A DNA stretch of 64,000 nucleotides. Origin: Paenibacillus thiaminolyticus (GTDB lineage Bacteria; Bacillota; Bacilli; Paenibacillales; Paenibacillaceae). The notes beneath the pieces were generated by a model. It worked only from the letters and a program-made list of their open reading frames with translations, did not search any database and was not told the origin of the DNA. Shown here piece after piece: positions 53,090 to 62,500 of this stretch (the first letter of the stretch is position 1; each line of letters opens with the position of its first letter). The DNA is taken from NCBI RefSeq assembly GCF_007066085.1, contig NZ_CP041405.1, forward strand, positions 5,155,001 to 5,219,000, given 5' to 3'. The position numbers and the translations under genes are program-made.

Positions 53090-54252
53090 ACGGGCAAATA
53101 CTGACAGACGGGAATGTGGTGACGATATTGCTTGGCGTCATCCTGCTTCTCTCGGTGCTGCTAGGGGTGAGGAGAGGGGCTTCCGGCTCCGCTCGTCACC
53201 TTTTGTCATTTGTGTTGGATACCGCGGCCGTTGTGGTCTCTGCGCTGGCTTCCTATTGGATAGCGATGACGCTGTCTCCGCTTGTGCAGCGCCAGATGGT
53301 TGAATGGAGCATTGCGATTCCGGCGCGGGAGCTGTCGTGGTGGGAGCAGGTCGGCTATACGCTGCTAACCGGGATCCGCGACTTCCCGCTGCTTCGCTTC
53401 GCTGTGCTGTTCGCGTTGATATATATGATTACCCGCTGGATAGCCGGCTGGGCGCTGAACGCTCTGGTGCCGGCATTCGGCCGGGAACGGGCTTATCTTC
53501 CGCCGGGAACGGCGGCGGCCGGACCGTTGAAGACGCTGGGGAATTGGCTCGCCGGCGCGGTGCTGGGCGGCATCATCGGCATGGCGCGGGCGCTGCTCGT
53601 CATTCTCGTGCTGTTCGCTTATGTGACGTGGCAGCCGGATACGAAGGCGAGCGCGGTCATCCGCGATTCGGAGGCATACCGGCTGGCCGCCCAGAAGTTG
53701 ATCGAACCGGTCGCCGGCGACTTTATCTCGTCCCAATGGCCAGTATTTACTTCCCAGGTCGCCGAAGAGCTTACATCGCTCATGCAGCGCAAATATGAAG
53801 TCGTCGATTCCCATATTCCGGACGACATCGAACAGGCTGCCGCGGACATTACAGCCGGCGCACACTCGGATGAAGAGAAGGCGCGCAAGCTGTACGATTG
53901 GATTGGAAGCCGCGTTCAATATGACTGGGACAAGGCGAAGCAGTATGAGACGAAGCGGGTGTGGAAAGAGCAGAGTCCGCAGGATACGTTCGCATCCAAG
54001 CAGGGCGTCTGCATCGATTACGCCCGTCTCTATGCGGTCATGGCCCGGTCAGTAGATGTGAAGGTCAAAGTAGTGACCGGTCTCGGGTATAACGGTCAGG
54101 GCGGGTATGGCCCCCATGCCTGGAACGAGGTCTGGCTATCGGAAGAACAGCGCTGGATTCCGCTCGATGCGACCTGGGCTAGCTCTGGTGATTGGTTCAA
54201 TCCGCCGGATTTCGCCAAGACGCATGTGCCGGACAAGATAGCGGGGAGTTAA
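53086..54252 (+). CDS. CvpA-like membrane protein fused to a transglutaminase domain
   Basis: A 388-residue protein. Residues about 10-180 have four TM helices with a CvpA-like arrangement (LLGVRRGASGSARHLLSFVLDTAAVVVSAL). Residues about 255-388 are a transglutaminase-like domain with catalytic C309 (QGVCIDYA), H344 (PHAWNEV) and D361 (LDATW). Such domains crosslink or cleave proteins and peptides. The membrane context and adjacency to PBPs suggest an envelope role. Its ATG overlaps the previous stop. Confidence 0.85.
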   Translation: MNGQILTDGNVVTILLGVILLLSVLLGVRRGASGSARHLLSFVLDTAAVVVSALASYWIAMTLSPLVQRQMVEWSIAIPARELSWWEQVGYTLLTGIRDFPLLRFAVLFALIYMITRWIAGWALNALVPAFGRERAYLPPGTAAAGPLKTLGNWLAGAVLGGIIGMARALLVILVLFAYVTWQPDTKASAVIRDSEAYRLAAQKLIEPVAGDFISSQWPVFTSQVAEELTSLMQRKYEVVDSHIPDDIEQAAADITAGAHSDEEKARKLYDWIGSRVQYDWDKAKQYETKRVWKEQSPQDTFASKQGVCIDYARLYAVMARSVDVKVKVVTGLGYNGQGGYGPHAWNEVWLSEEQRWIPLDATWASSGDWFNPPDFAKTHVPDKIAGS

Positions 54253-54268
54253 TCCATGATTTAGGCCT

Positions 54269-54298
54269 TTGAAGGGGAATTCCTATCTATGCTAAAAT
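54269..54298 (+). promoter_or_regulatory. promoter of the first PBP gene
   Basis: TTGAAG (54269-54274), 18 bases, then TG-C-TAAAAT (-10 at 54293-54298). Confidence 0.55.
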
Positions 54299-54340
54299 GG
54301 TTGTGAACCAAGTTACAGCGGGAGAAAGGTTGATAGAGCA

Positions 54341-56449
54341 GTGAATCACCCTCATCATGATCCGGAAAAACGTGAAGTCATCAACCGGCGTAATTTTTCG
54401 CATCGGCTGAATTTATTCTTTTTTGTTACATTTGCCGTGTTTTCCGTACTAATCGTCCGGTTAGCGATATTGCAGTTCGTGGAAGGCCCGAGCCTGAAGG
54501 AGAAGGAAGCGCAGCTCGGTTATAAGGAGACGCCAATCCCTCCGCTTCGGGGCTCGATCTATGATGCGTCCGGAGAACAGGTCGCGTATTCGACCTCGAC
54601 CCAGTCCTTATATTTTAATATCGAGAAAAATTACGGGGATCCGAAGAAGGCGGAACTGACCGACGTACAGAAGAAAAATCGGGAAGAGGCGAAGCTCTTG
54701 GCCCAGCGGCTGGCCGACGTGTTCATGGAGTACGGCGATCCCGAAGACAAGCCGCTGACCGCCGACGCCATCTACAACGATCTGATGGATCTGTCGGCGC
54801 GCGTCAATTTTACGTACACGCCGCGCATTATCAAGACCGGGCTGACCCAGAAGGAAGTGGCTTACTTCCTGGAGCATAAGCCGGAGTTCCCGGGCATTGA
54901 TATCGTCGAGGACAGCGTGCGCCACTACGATCCGATGGCGGTGCAGACGGTCGGGTATTTGAAGAAGTTCAAGGGTGTGCGCGACAATCCGGGGTATTAT
55001 AACGATATTTATAATAATCGCGCCACGACGCCGTCCGAGAAGCAATATCTCGACTACGAGGATGTCGGCTTCGATGGCATCGAGCTGATGTACCAAGAAG
55101 AGCTGCGGGGATTGAACGGGGTCAAGAAGTTCCCTGTCAATGTGGCGAACCGCATCATCGGGCCAATGGAGCTGACGAAGCCGCAGCGCGGCGACGATAT
55201 CCATCTGACGATTCATCGCCATGTCCAAAAGGCGACCGAGGACGCGATCATGCAGACACTGGAGCGGATCAGGAACTCTTCGAACCGCTCGGAGCGGGCG
55301 CCGTATGCACGTACCGGCTATGCTGTCGCGATGGAGGTGGACACTGGGAATATCATTGCGATGGCGAGTATGCCGGACTACGATCCGAACGTGTGGCGGA
55401 ACGGCTCGATCACTCCCGAGGATTATGAACAATACCAATATTATTTGATGAACGGAACGATTCGCGACGTCCCGGCTCCTTATGAAGATGACAAAGAGCG
55501 GATGAAGCATCCGGGCTCGGTTGTCTATCTCGGCTCGACGATGAAGCCGCTGTCCGTACTAATCGGCCTCCAGGAGAAGCTGTTCTCTCTCGGGGAGACC
55601 TATTACGACGGCGGTTACGCCCAGTTCGGCCGCGTCGGCCACGAGACGAAGGTGTGGAACTCGGGCAATGTCGGCTTCGGACGAATCGGAGCTTCGCGAG
55701 CATTGGAAGTGTCCTCTAACGCCTTCATGGTCGACATGATCGGGAAGCGTCTTTATTCGATGCCGACCGTCAACGGGCGCAATGGGCTGAGTGTATGGGA
55801 CGAGTATATGGACGCCTTCGGGCTTGGCGTGCCGACCGGAAGCGGCCTGCCGCGCGAGCAGGCGGGAGCCAAGGATTATTTGCTCGAGGCCGAGCGCAAT
55901 AACGCGCAATCCGCGCTCGTCTATGCCTCCTTCGGCCAGCAGGGGAAATATACGACCTTGCAGCTTGCCCAATTTGCCGCCACGCTGGCGAACCGGGGCA
56001 CGCGCATCAAGCCGCAGTTAGTGAGCAAGATTACCGATGGCAACGGCCAAGTCGTGAAGAACTTCGGCCGCGAAGAGCTGAACAAGACGAAGATCGACGA
56101 TGCCTACTGGAATGTCATCGAGGACGGCATGCTGAAGGTTAACGTCCACGGCTTCGACGGCTTCCCGTACTCGTTCTACCGCAAGACGGGTACGTCGCAG
56201 ATGGACGTATCCGGAGGACGGGTGGACAACGCGGTGTTCATCGCTTATGCGCCGGCGGATAAACCGAAGCTTGCCGTCGCCGTCGTCGTGCCGGAGGGCG
56301 GCTTCGGGTCGTACGGTGCCGCGCCGATTGCGCGGGCGATGTTCGACGCGTATGATGAGGTGTACGGCTTGACCGGCACGCCGAAGAAGAAGCCGGATGA
56401 GCAAAAGGATGAACAGGCGGATACGTCCGCCGGGCAGGGTACGGAATAA
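54341..56449 (+). CDS. class B penicillin-binding protein, tandem copy 1
   Basis: A 702-residue transpeptidase that crosslinks peptidoglycan. A TM anchor lies at about 24-46. The PBP dimerisation domain (RGSIYDASGEQVAYSTSTQSLYFN) follows. The transpeptidase domain has SxxK at S399-K402 (STMK), SxN at 458-460 and KTG at 615-617. The C-terminus is Lys/Glu-rich (KKKPDEQKDEQAD). The GTG start follows AGAAAGG. A paralogue of similar length follows at 56633. Confidence 0.92.
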   Translation: MNHPHHDPEKREVINRRNFSHRLNLFFFVTFAVFSVLIVRLAILQFVEGPSLKEKEAQLGYKETPIPPLRGSIYDASGEQVAYSTSTQSLYFNIEKNYGDPKKAELTDVQKKNREEAKLLAQRLADVFMEYGDPEDKPLTADAIYNDLMDLSARVNFTYTPRIIKTGLTQKEVAYFLEHKPEFPGIDIVEDSVRHYDPMAVQTVGYLKKFKGVRDNPGYYNDIYNNRATTPSEKQYLDYEDVGFDGIELMYQEELRGLNGVKKFPVNVANRIIGPMELTKPQRGDDIHLTIHRHVQKATEDAIMQTLERIRNSSNRSERAPYARTGYAVAMEVDTGNIIAMASMPDYDPNVWRNGSITPEDYEQYQYYLMNGTIRDVPAPYEDDKERMKHPGSVVYLGSTMKPLSVLIGLQEKLFSLGETYYDGGYAQFGRVGHETKVWNSGNVGFGRIGASRALEVSSNAFMVDMIGKRLYSMPTVNGRNGLSVWDEYMDAFGLGVPTGSGLPREQAGAKDYLLEAERNNAQSALVYASFGQQGKYTTLQLAQFAATLANRGTRIKPQLVSKITDGNGQVVKNFGREELNKTKIDDAYWNVIEDGMLKVNVHGFDGFPYSFYRKTGTSQMDVSGGRVDNAVFIAYAPADKPKLAVAVVVPEGGFGSYGAAPIARAMFDAYDEVYGLTGTPKKKPDEQKDEQADTSAGQGTE

Positions 56450-56466
56450 TACCATAGTCACGATAT

Positions 56467-56535
56467 AGACGCTGATGTGTTCGCATAAGCGGTTTACCCT
56501 ATGGGGGGAACGCTGCGAACGGTCAGCGTCTTTTG
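56467..56535 (+). terminator. long hairpin terminator between the two PBP genes
   Basis: AGACGCTGA pairs with TCAGCGTCT, with two further stems inside (GTTCGCA/TGCGAAC and GCGGTTTACCC/GGGGGAACGC), followed by TTTT. Confidence 0.8.
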
Positions 56536-56556
56536 ATGTTCCTTCGGTTTCAGTGT

Positions 56557-56588
56557 TTTGGCATCAAGTGCCAAATATGTGGTAAAAT
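56557..56588 (+). promoter_or_regulatory. second PBP promoter with inverted repeat over the -35
   Basis: TTTGGCA-TCAAG-TGCCAAA (56557-56575) covers the -35 (TTGGCA). The -10 is TG-G-TAAAAT (TAAAAT 56583-56588), 19 bases on. A repressor site is plausible and would regulate copy 2 separately from copy 1. Confidence 0.55.
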
Positions 56589-56632
56589 AATGTATCAAAA
56601 TAAATTCATGGGCAGAAAGGATGATCGGACCA

Positions 56633-58732
56633 GTGATTCATCCCCATGATGATCCGGAGAAGCGGGAACTGGTGAACCGCCGCAAATTTTCATTCCGCTT
56701 GAATATTTTCTTTTTTATGACGTTTGCCATTTTCAGCGTGCTTATCGTCCGGTTGGCGATCCTGCAGTTCGTAGAAGGCCCGGGCTTGAAGAAGCAGGAA
56801 TACGAGCTCAGCTATAAGGCAGCTCCGATCGCACCGCTTCGCGGAACGATTTTTGACGCGTCGGGGCAATCGATCGCGTATTCCACATCGACACAGTCGT
56901 TGTACTTCAATATTGAGAAAAACTATGGCGATCCGTCCAGCGGGAAGCTGACAGAGGCGCAGCAGGAGAACCGGGCAGAGGCTTATGCATTGGCGAAGCG
57001 TCTGGCCGAGACGTTCCGGCAGTACGGCCAACCGGAGGAAAAGCCGTTGACGGCCAACCGCATTTACCATGCGCTGATGGATTTGTCCTCCCGGGTCAAT
57101 TATTCGTACACGCCCCGCATTATCAAGACTGGCTTGACCCGGCAGGAGGTGGCATACTTTCTCGAGCATAGGCCGGAGTTCCCAGGCATCGATATTGTGG
57201 AGGACAGCGTGCGCAATTATAACCCGATGGCGGTGCAGACGGTCGGTTATCTGAAGAAGTTCAAGGGCGTGCGCGCGGAGCCGGGCTTCTATCAAGACCT
57301 GTTCGACAACCGGAACAAGCTGCCGCAGGAGAAGCTGTACCTGGATTATGAGGATGTCGGCTTCGACGGCATCGAACGGATGTATCAGGAAGAGCTTCGG
57401 GGGCTGAACGGAGTGAAGAAGTTCCCCGTCAATGTGGCCAACCGCGTCATCGGTCCGATGGAAGTGACGAAGCCACAGCGCGGCAATAACATTCATCTGA
57501 CAATTCACCGGGATATTCAAAAAGCGACGGAAGAGGCGATTATGCGGACATTGGAGAAAATCCGCAATTCGAGCAACCGCTCGGAACGGGCACCGAACGC
57601 CCACACCGGCTTCGCGGTAGCGATGGAAGTCGAGACAGGCCATGTCGTGTCCATCGCCAGTATGCCGGATTATAATCCGGATGTATGGAAGAACGGCTCG
57701 ATCAGTCCCGAGAATTATAAAAAATATCAATATTATTTGCTGAACGGAGCCATCCGGGATGTGCCGGCTCCCTATGAGGACAATAACGAACGCATGAAGC
57801 ATCCCGGCTCGGTCGTCTATCTGGGATCGACGATGAAGCCGTTGACCGTTTTGATCGGCCTGCAGGAGAAGCTGTTCTCGCCCGGCGAGACCTATTCCGA
57901 CTACGGGTATGCCGAGATCGGGCGCGCCGGATCAGTCCGGCGGATATGGAACTCGGGCAATGCCTCCTTCGGTCCCATCAGGGCATCGAGGGCCCTGCAA
58001 GTGTCGTCGAACTCATTCATGATCGACATGATCGGCAAGCGGCTCTATAGCCTGCCGACGGTCAATGGCAGGAATGGCCTCACGATCTGGGATGAGTACA
58101 TGGAGGGGTTCGGTCTCGGCGTGCTGACGGGGAGCGGACTGCCGCTTGAGCAGCCGGGGAGGAAGGATTACCTCATTGACGCCGAGCAGAACAGCGCGCA
58201 ATCCGCGCTTGCCGGAGCGTCCTTCGGACAGATGGGGAAATATACGACACTCCAGCTGGCCCAGTACGCCGCGACGCTGGCGAACCGCGGCGAGCGGATT
58301 AAGCCGCAGCTCGTCAGCAAGATTACCGATAGGAACGGACAGGTGATCCGGACCTTCGGCCGTGAAGTGCTGAATCGGACGAAGATTGAGGATGAATACT
58401 GGCGCATCGTCGAGGATGGCATGTCCAAAGTGACTGCGCATGGCTTTGACGGCTTCCCGTATCCTTATTACCGGAAGACGGGCACCTCGCAGCAGCAAGG
58501 GGTGAATGGGGAAATGCTCGATAATGCGGTGTTCATCGCTTATGCGCCGCAGGATAAGCCGAAGCTCGCCGTAGCGGTCGTCGTTCCGGAAGGAGGATTC
58601 GGGGCCTACGGAGCCGCTCCGATCGGGCGGGCTATCTTCGATGCCTATGACGAGGTATACGGCCTGACAGGGAAGCCGAAGAAGAAGGCGAAGGCGCCAG
58701 CGGACAGCTCCGGCGGCCGGGATGCGGAATAA
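56633..58732 (+). CDS. class B penicillin-binding protein, tandem copy 2
   Basis: A 699-residue paralogue of the preceding PBP with the same N-terminal layout (HPHDDPEKRELVNRRKFS), TM anchor, RGTIFDASGQSIAYSTSTQS segment, catalytic STMK, SSN and KTG motifs. The GTG at 56633 is 8 bases after AAAGGATGA and aligns with the start of copy 1; the ATG at 56621 lies inside that site. The C-terminal tail differs (KKKAKAPADSSGGRDAE). It has its own promoter. Confidence 0.92.
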   Translation: MIHPHDDPEKRELVNRRKFSFRLNIFFFMTFAIFSVLIVRLAILQFVEGPGLKKQEYELSYKAAPIAPLRGTIFDASGQSIAYSTSTQSLYFNIEKNYGDPSSGKLTEAQQENRAEAYALAKRLAETFRQYGQPEEKPLTANRIYHALMDLSSRVNYSYTPRIIKTGLTRQEVAYFLEHRPEFPGIDIVEDSVRNYNPMAVQTVGYLKKFKGVRAEPGFYQDLFDNRNKLPQEKLYLDYEDVGFDGIERMYQEELRGLNGVKKFPVNVANRVIGPMEVTKPQRGNNIHLTIHRDIQKATEEAIMRTLEKIRNSSNRSERAPNAHTGFAVAMEVETGHVVSIASMPDYNPDVWKNGSISPENYKKYQYYLLNGAIRDVPAPYEDNNERMKHPGSVVYLGSTMKPLTVLIGLQEKLFSPGETYSDYGYAEIGRAGSVRRIWNSGNASFGPIRASRALQVSSNSFMIDMIGKRLYSLPTVNGRNGLTIWDEYMEGFGLGVLTGSGLPLEQPGRKDYLIDAEQNSAQSALAGASFGQMGKYTTLQLAQYAATLANRGERIKPQLVSKITDRNGQVIRTFGREVLNRTKIEDEYWRIVEDGMSKVTAHGFDGFPYPYYRKTGTSQQQGVNGEMLDNAVFIAYAPQDKPKLAVAVVVPEGGFGAYGAAPIGRAIFDAYDEVYGLTGKPKKKAKAPADSSGGRDAE

Positions 58733-59086
58733 CGGCAGGGCGGGAAGCGAAGATACGGATCGTTCGCTTAAGGTGACAGCCAACGAGGGCGAGCCCCAAG
58801 CGAACGTTCCGCTGGGAAAAGGATGGTCATCTTGCGGCTTATCGGATTGGGAGACCGTGTTACGGCAGGTGTTTTTTTGCGGCCGTCAAACCAGCAAGAC
58901 CGGGCGTGCGGGATAACCGTCATGTGAGTCACCTGCCAGGGGTGGTCCGCATACGATATCTCAACGCCCTTGCTTTTTTGCAACCTAAAAGTTGCCCCTA
59001 TCCAATAGAGTTGGTCTCGTTAAAAATGGGCGAGTCCGGAAGGAACATCAGCTTGCATATGTGCGAATAAAGGAGTGTTGGCAGCG
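58733..59086. other. gene-free region with several inverted repeats
   Basis: No supported gene. CGTTCGCTT (about 58763) pairs with AAGCGAACG (about 58798), enclosing GGGC/GCCC. GGCAGGTG (about 58865) can pair with CACCTGCC (about 58932), over a segment with a run of seven T. Might be a structured leader or terminator of the PBP gene; no known riboswitch class recognised. Confidence 0.35.
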
Positions 59087-59275
59087 ATGAAGCCAAAGCA
59101 GTCGAAATGGAATTCAGCGTTAAAACGGTTCATTATGACCGTCCTGTTCCTGAGCGTCGTCATCGGATTGTCCGCCTGCACCGGATTCGAAGCTTATTTA
59201 TACAGTCCGAGTGCAGTCACGGCCGCGTTGGTTCCGGTTGCGAAGGCATCTGGCAGCGATGCCGAAGGACGATAG
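59087..59275 (+). CDS. small lipoprotein
   Basis: A 62-residue peptide with a basic N-terminus, a hydrophobic stretch (FIMTVLFLSVVIGL) and a lipobox LSAC, predicting a short lipid-anchored exported peptide (CTGFEAYLYSPSAVTAALVP). AAAGGAGTG precedes the ATG at 59087. No family recognised. Confidence 0.65.
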   Translation: MKPKQSKWNSALKRFIMTVLFLSVVIGLSACTGFEAYLYSPSAVTAALVPVAKASGSDAEGR

Positions 59276-59376
59276 GAGGCCTCGGCAGGGGGAGACTATA
59301 GAGCAGGGAAGCCCGTAAGTGCAGCTTCCATGATAGCGAAAGACGGCTGCACGCTGAAGATCCAGGCAGGAAGTCT

Positions 59377-59405
59377 TTGTTGCTGATGCTGTGTTATGGT
59401 ACAAT
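59377..59405 (+). promoter_or_regulatory. promoter of the HAD phosphatase gene
   Basis: TTGTTG (59377-59382) and TACAAT (59400-59405) with an exact 17-base spacer. Confidence 0.7.
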
Positions 59406-59450
59406 GTCGTTATGTGTTTTGGCGTGTTTTTTTGAGGAGTGAATACGAAC

Positions 59451-60188
59451 ATGACTAAATATCGATTGTTAGCTCTTGATATGGACGGCACGCTGCTGAC
59501 TGACGATCATCGCATCAGCAAGAAGACGGCAGAGGCGATTCGGGACGCGCGCGAAGCGGGCATCACGGTCATCCTGTCCACAGGGCGCGCGTTCCCTAAT
59601 GCGGTGCCATACGCGGAGGAATTGGGGCTGGATTCCCCAATGGTGACTGTTAACGGCAGCGAAGTATGGAAGAAGCCGCACCAGATTTATATCCGCCATC
59701 TGTTGGATCGCGAAGCGGTGAAGCGTATGGTGGCCTTGTCGGAGTCGCATGACACTTGGTTCTGGGCCTATTCGACGAAGCGGCTCTATAACCGGGAAAA
59801 TTGGAATGCCGACATCGACAGCGAGGACTGGCTGAAGTTCGGTTATTTCAATGAGGACAAGGATGTACTCGGCTCGCTTTGGAAGGAGCTGCGCGTCATG
59901 GGAGGTCTCGAGCTGTCGAATTCCTCTCCAGACAATATCGAAATCAATCCATCCGGAATTCATAAAGCATCCGGTCTGCAGATCGTATGCGATCTGATCG
60001 GCTGCACGATGTCCGAGGCCGTCTCCATCGGCGACAGCCTGAATGATCTGGCCGCCATCCAGGCGTCCGGACTCGGGATTGCCATGGGGAATGCCCAGGA
60101 TGATGTGAAGCGGGCGGCGGATGCCGTCGTGCGCTCCAATAATGAGGACGGGGTAGCCCAAGCGATTTGGGAGTATGTCCTGAAGTAA
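59451..60188 (+). CDS. Cof-type HAD phosphatase
   Basis: A 245-residue HAD-IIB hydrolase. Motif I is LLALDMDGTLLTD, motif II STGR, and motif IV IGDSLNDLAAIQ. These enzymes dephosphorylate sugar phosphates, FMN or similar. GAGGAGTGA is upstream of the ATG at 59451. The substrate is not predictable. DUF456 and MurJ-like genes follow closely. Confidence 0.9.
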   Translation: MTKYRLLALDMDGTLLTDDHRISKKTAEAIRDAREAGITVILSTGRAFPNAVPYAEELGLDSPMVTVNGSEVWKKPHQIYIRHLLDREAVKRMVALSESHDTWFWAYSTKRLYNRENWNADIDSEDWLKFGYFNEDKDVLGSLWKELRVMGGLELSNSSPDNIEINPSGIHKASGLQIVCDLIGCTMSEAVSIGDSLNDLAAIQASGLGIAMGNAQDDVKRAADAVVRSNNEDGVAQAIWEYVLK

Positions 60189-60211
60189 GTCTGAACGAGG
60201 AGGGCCCTGTT

Positions 60212-60697
60212 ATGACCTTCTTAGGCTGGTTATGTGTACTCGTATTATTCGCGGTCGGGATGGCCGGCGCGATTTACCCTATTTTGCCGGGCGCGCTCGC
60301 CATTTATGCCGCATTCTTCGTGTACGGGCTGTTTTTTGGATTCGAGTCCTTCGGGTTCTGGTTCTGGTCGATACAGACACTGATTGTGGTCATGCTCTTC
60401 GTCGCTGATTATGTCGTCAATGCATGGGGTGTCAAGCGCTATGGCGGTTCGAAAGCCTCGGTAATCGGCAGCACGATCGGCATTATTATCGGCCCTTTTC
60501 TCATTCCGGCGTTCGGTCTTGTCCTTGGACCGTTCCTCGGCGCTTTTCTAGGCGAGATTTTTACGGGAGCGGATGTGGAAAAGGCGATGAAATCGTCCTG
60601 GGGAGCGGTCGTCGGGCTGTTCTCCAGCATAGCCGTAAAAATTGTTCTTCAGATCGTGATGATCGTCCTGTTCTTCACATGGGTGCTCATGTTCTAA
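60212..60697 (+). CDS. DUF456-family membrane protein (YqgC-like)
   Basis: A 161-residue membrane protein with about four TM helices and a GxxxG-rich segment (GSTIGIIIGPFLIPAFGLVLGPFLGAFLGE), characteristic of DUF456. The function is unknown. GAGGAGGG precedes the ATG. Likely in an operon with the HAD gene, whose stop is 23 bases upstream. Confidence 0.88.
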   Translation: MTFLGWLCVLVLFAVGMAGAIYPILPGALAIYAAFFVYGLFFGFESFGFWFWSIQTLIVVMLFVADYVVNAWGVKRYGGSKASVIGSTIGIIIGPFLIPAFGLVLGPFLGAFLGEIFTGADVEKAMKSSWGAVVGLFSSIAVKIVLQIVMIVLFFTWVLMF

Positions 60698-60753
60698 TTG
60701 AAACGGTGCATAGCAGCACCCGGTGAAGACGGCATAAGAAAGAAGGGAAACGT

Positions 60754-62388
60754 TTGGCAAAGGAATCATTTATAAAAGGAACGATCATCATTGCCGCCGC
60801 AACGCTGGTGGCGCGCGTTCTCGGCCTGGTTCAGCGCGTGCCGCTTGAGCATATGCTCGGATCGGTGGGCAATGCCTCCTTCGCCGCCTCGCAGACGGTC
60901 TATTTGCTGATTCTGGCGGTCGCGACGGCAGGCATCCCCAGCACGTTGAGCAAAATGGTATCAGAGCGCTATGCGCTGAACCGGGTGCGAGAAGCGGAGC
61001 GCGTCTATTATGCAGCGCTGCTGTTCGGTCTCGGCTCGGGCCTGATCGTGACGATATTGCTGTTCCTGTTCGCGCCAATATATGCCAATATGATTCAGCT
61101 TCCGGAAGCCGCGCTGGCGATCCGGGCGCTCGCGCCTGCCTTGCTCCTGTTCCCGGTCATCGCCATGATGCGGGGATATACACAGGGCCGCAATATGATG
61201 CAGGCGAGCGGGATGTCCCAGATTGTGGAGCAGATTTTACGGGTCATCACGGCGATTGGGTTGGCCTTCATTCTCATGCAGTCGGGAGCGTCGCAGGAAT
61301 GGACGGCTGCCGCCGCTTCGTTCGGAGGCGTGTTGGGAAGCATCGGGGCGTTCGCCGTGATGATTCATTATTTGCGCAAGCTGAGGGAGGCGGATCGGGA
61401 GGCCGGGATCCGTGCCCGTCGATCCGGGGCCAAGAAGGTGCCTTTAAGCGATATTTTCAAGTCGATATTCGCCATGTCGGTGCCGATTGTCCTATCATCA
61501 CTGGCTGTGCCAGCCGTGAACTTCATTGATACGTCGATTACGATTCCACTCTTGTCCCCGGATGTGGGACAAGCCCAGGCGGCTCATCTGTACGCGATTC
61601 TTGGACAGCGGGCACAGTCGATTGCCGGGATTCCTCCGATTTTGGCGATTGCCCTCAGCACCTCGCTGATCCCGATTATCTCTGCGGCCTATGCGAAGAA
61701 GGACATGAATCATCTGAAGCGGCAGACCTCGCTCGCGATGCGGATTTCCGTCCTGAGCGGCATGCCGATTGTGCTGGCTCTCTCCGTCGGCGCATTTTCG
61801 GTCAACGGCTTCCTGTTCAGCTCGCTGGACGGATCGGAAATTATTGCGATGCTGACGATCGGAACGATATTCCAAATAACGATGATGACGTCCAGCTCGA
61901 TTCTTATCGGGTTGGGCAAGCCGTATATCGCCATGATTAGCGTAACGCTCGGCATTCTGATCAAGCTGCTGTCGAGCTTCCTGCTCGCAAATTACTTCGG
62001 CATTTACGGCATTATCGCAGGGACGATGATCAGCTTCCTCATTATCACATGGCTGAACCTGCGGGTCATGAAGAAGGTCGTCCCGTTCGATGTTCTTGGC
62101 AACCGCTGGATAGGCTTCCTGTTGACAAGCGTGCTGGCCGGCGGCATCGGCTTCGGCGTCGAGAAATTGGGAGAGCAACTGGTCGTCATCCTGCCGGCCA
62201 AGCTTGTCTATATGCTCACCGCCGGAATCGTGGCGTTGGTTGTTGTAGCGTTGTTCGTCGTGGGCCTCGTCGCGTTCCGCGTCGTGCGCCAGGATGAACT
62301 GGGAAGCTACCCGCGCTTAGTTCAGAAGGCGCTGCGCCCATTAATGCGCCTGCAGGGCGGAGCGGCACGTGGGCGGGCGCGGCGTTAG
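60754..62388 (+). CDS. MurJ/SpoVB-type lipid flippase (YtgP-like)
   Basis: A 544-residue MOP-superfamily flippase with about 14 TM helices (KGTIIIAAATLVARVLGLVQRVPLEHMLG at the N-terminus; GYTQGRNMMQASGMSQIVEQILR is the second conserved block). Members flip lipid II or other undecaprenyl-linked precursors; YtgP is the Bacillus MurJ, SpoVB acts in sporulation. The TTG start follows AAGGGAAAC. Strong terminator behind. Confidence 0.9.
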   Translation: MAKESFIKGTIIIAAATLVARVLGLVQRVPLEHMLGSVGNASFAASQTVYLLILAVATAGIPSTLSKMVSERYALNRVREAERVYYAALLFGLGSGLIVTILLFLFAPIYANMIQLPEAALAIRALAPALLLFPVIAMMRGYTQGRNMMQASGMSQIVEQILRVITAIGLAFILMQSGASQEWTAAAASFGGVLGSIGAFAVMIHYLRKLREADREAGIRARRSGAKKVPLSDIFKSIFAMSVPIVLSSLAVPAVNFIDTSITIPLLSPDVGQAQAAHLYAILGQRAQSIAGIPPILAIALSTSLIPIISAAYAKKDMNHLKRQTSLAMRISVLSGMPIVLALSVGAFSVNGFLFSSLDGSEIIAMLTIGTIFQITMMTSSSILIGLGKPYIAMISVTLGILIKLLSSFLLANYFGIYGIIAGTMISFLIITWLNLRVMKKVVPFDVLGNRWIGFLLTSVLAGGIGFGVEKLGEQLVVILPAKLVYMLTAGIVALVVVALFVVGLVAFRVVRQDELGSYPRLVQKALRPLMRLQGGAARGRARR

Positions 62389-62439
62389 ACGGTAGCCCCA
62401 CATTCGTGCTTTTGAGAACGTAACCTGCAAAGCCTTGAT

Positions 62440-62480
62440 AATGGCCTAGTCCCTTTGGAAAAAGAGGGGCTGGGCCATTT
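62440..62480 (+). terminator. terminator of the flippase operon
   Basis: AATGGCCTAGTCCCT pairs with AGGGGCTGGGCCATT, followed by a run of T. Confidence 0.9.
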
Positions 62481-62500
62481 TTTATTGTAATAGACGGCCT

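Noticed and set aside
58722..58983. ORFs in the PBP-lipoprotein gap
   Set aside because: No ribosome binding site, unusual composition, and inverted repeats explain the region.
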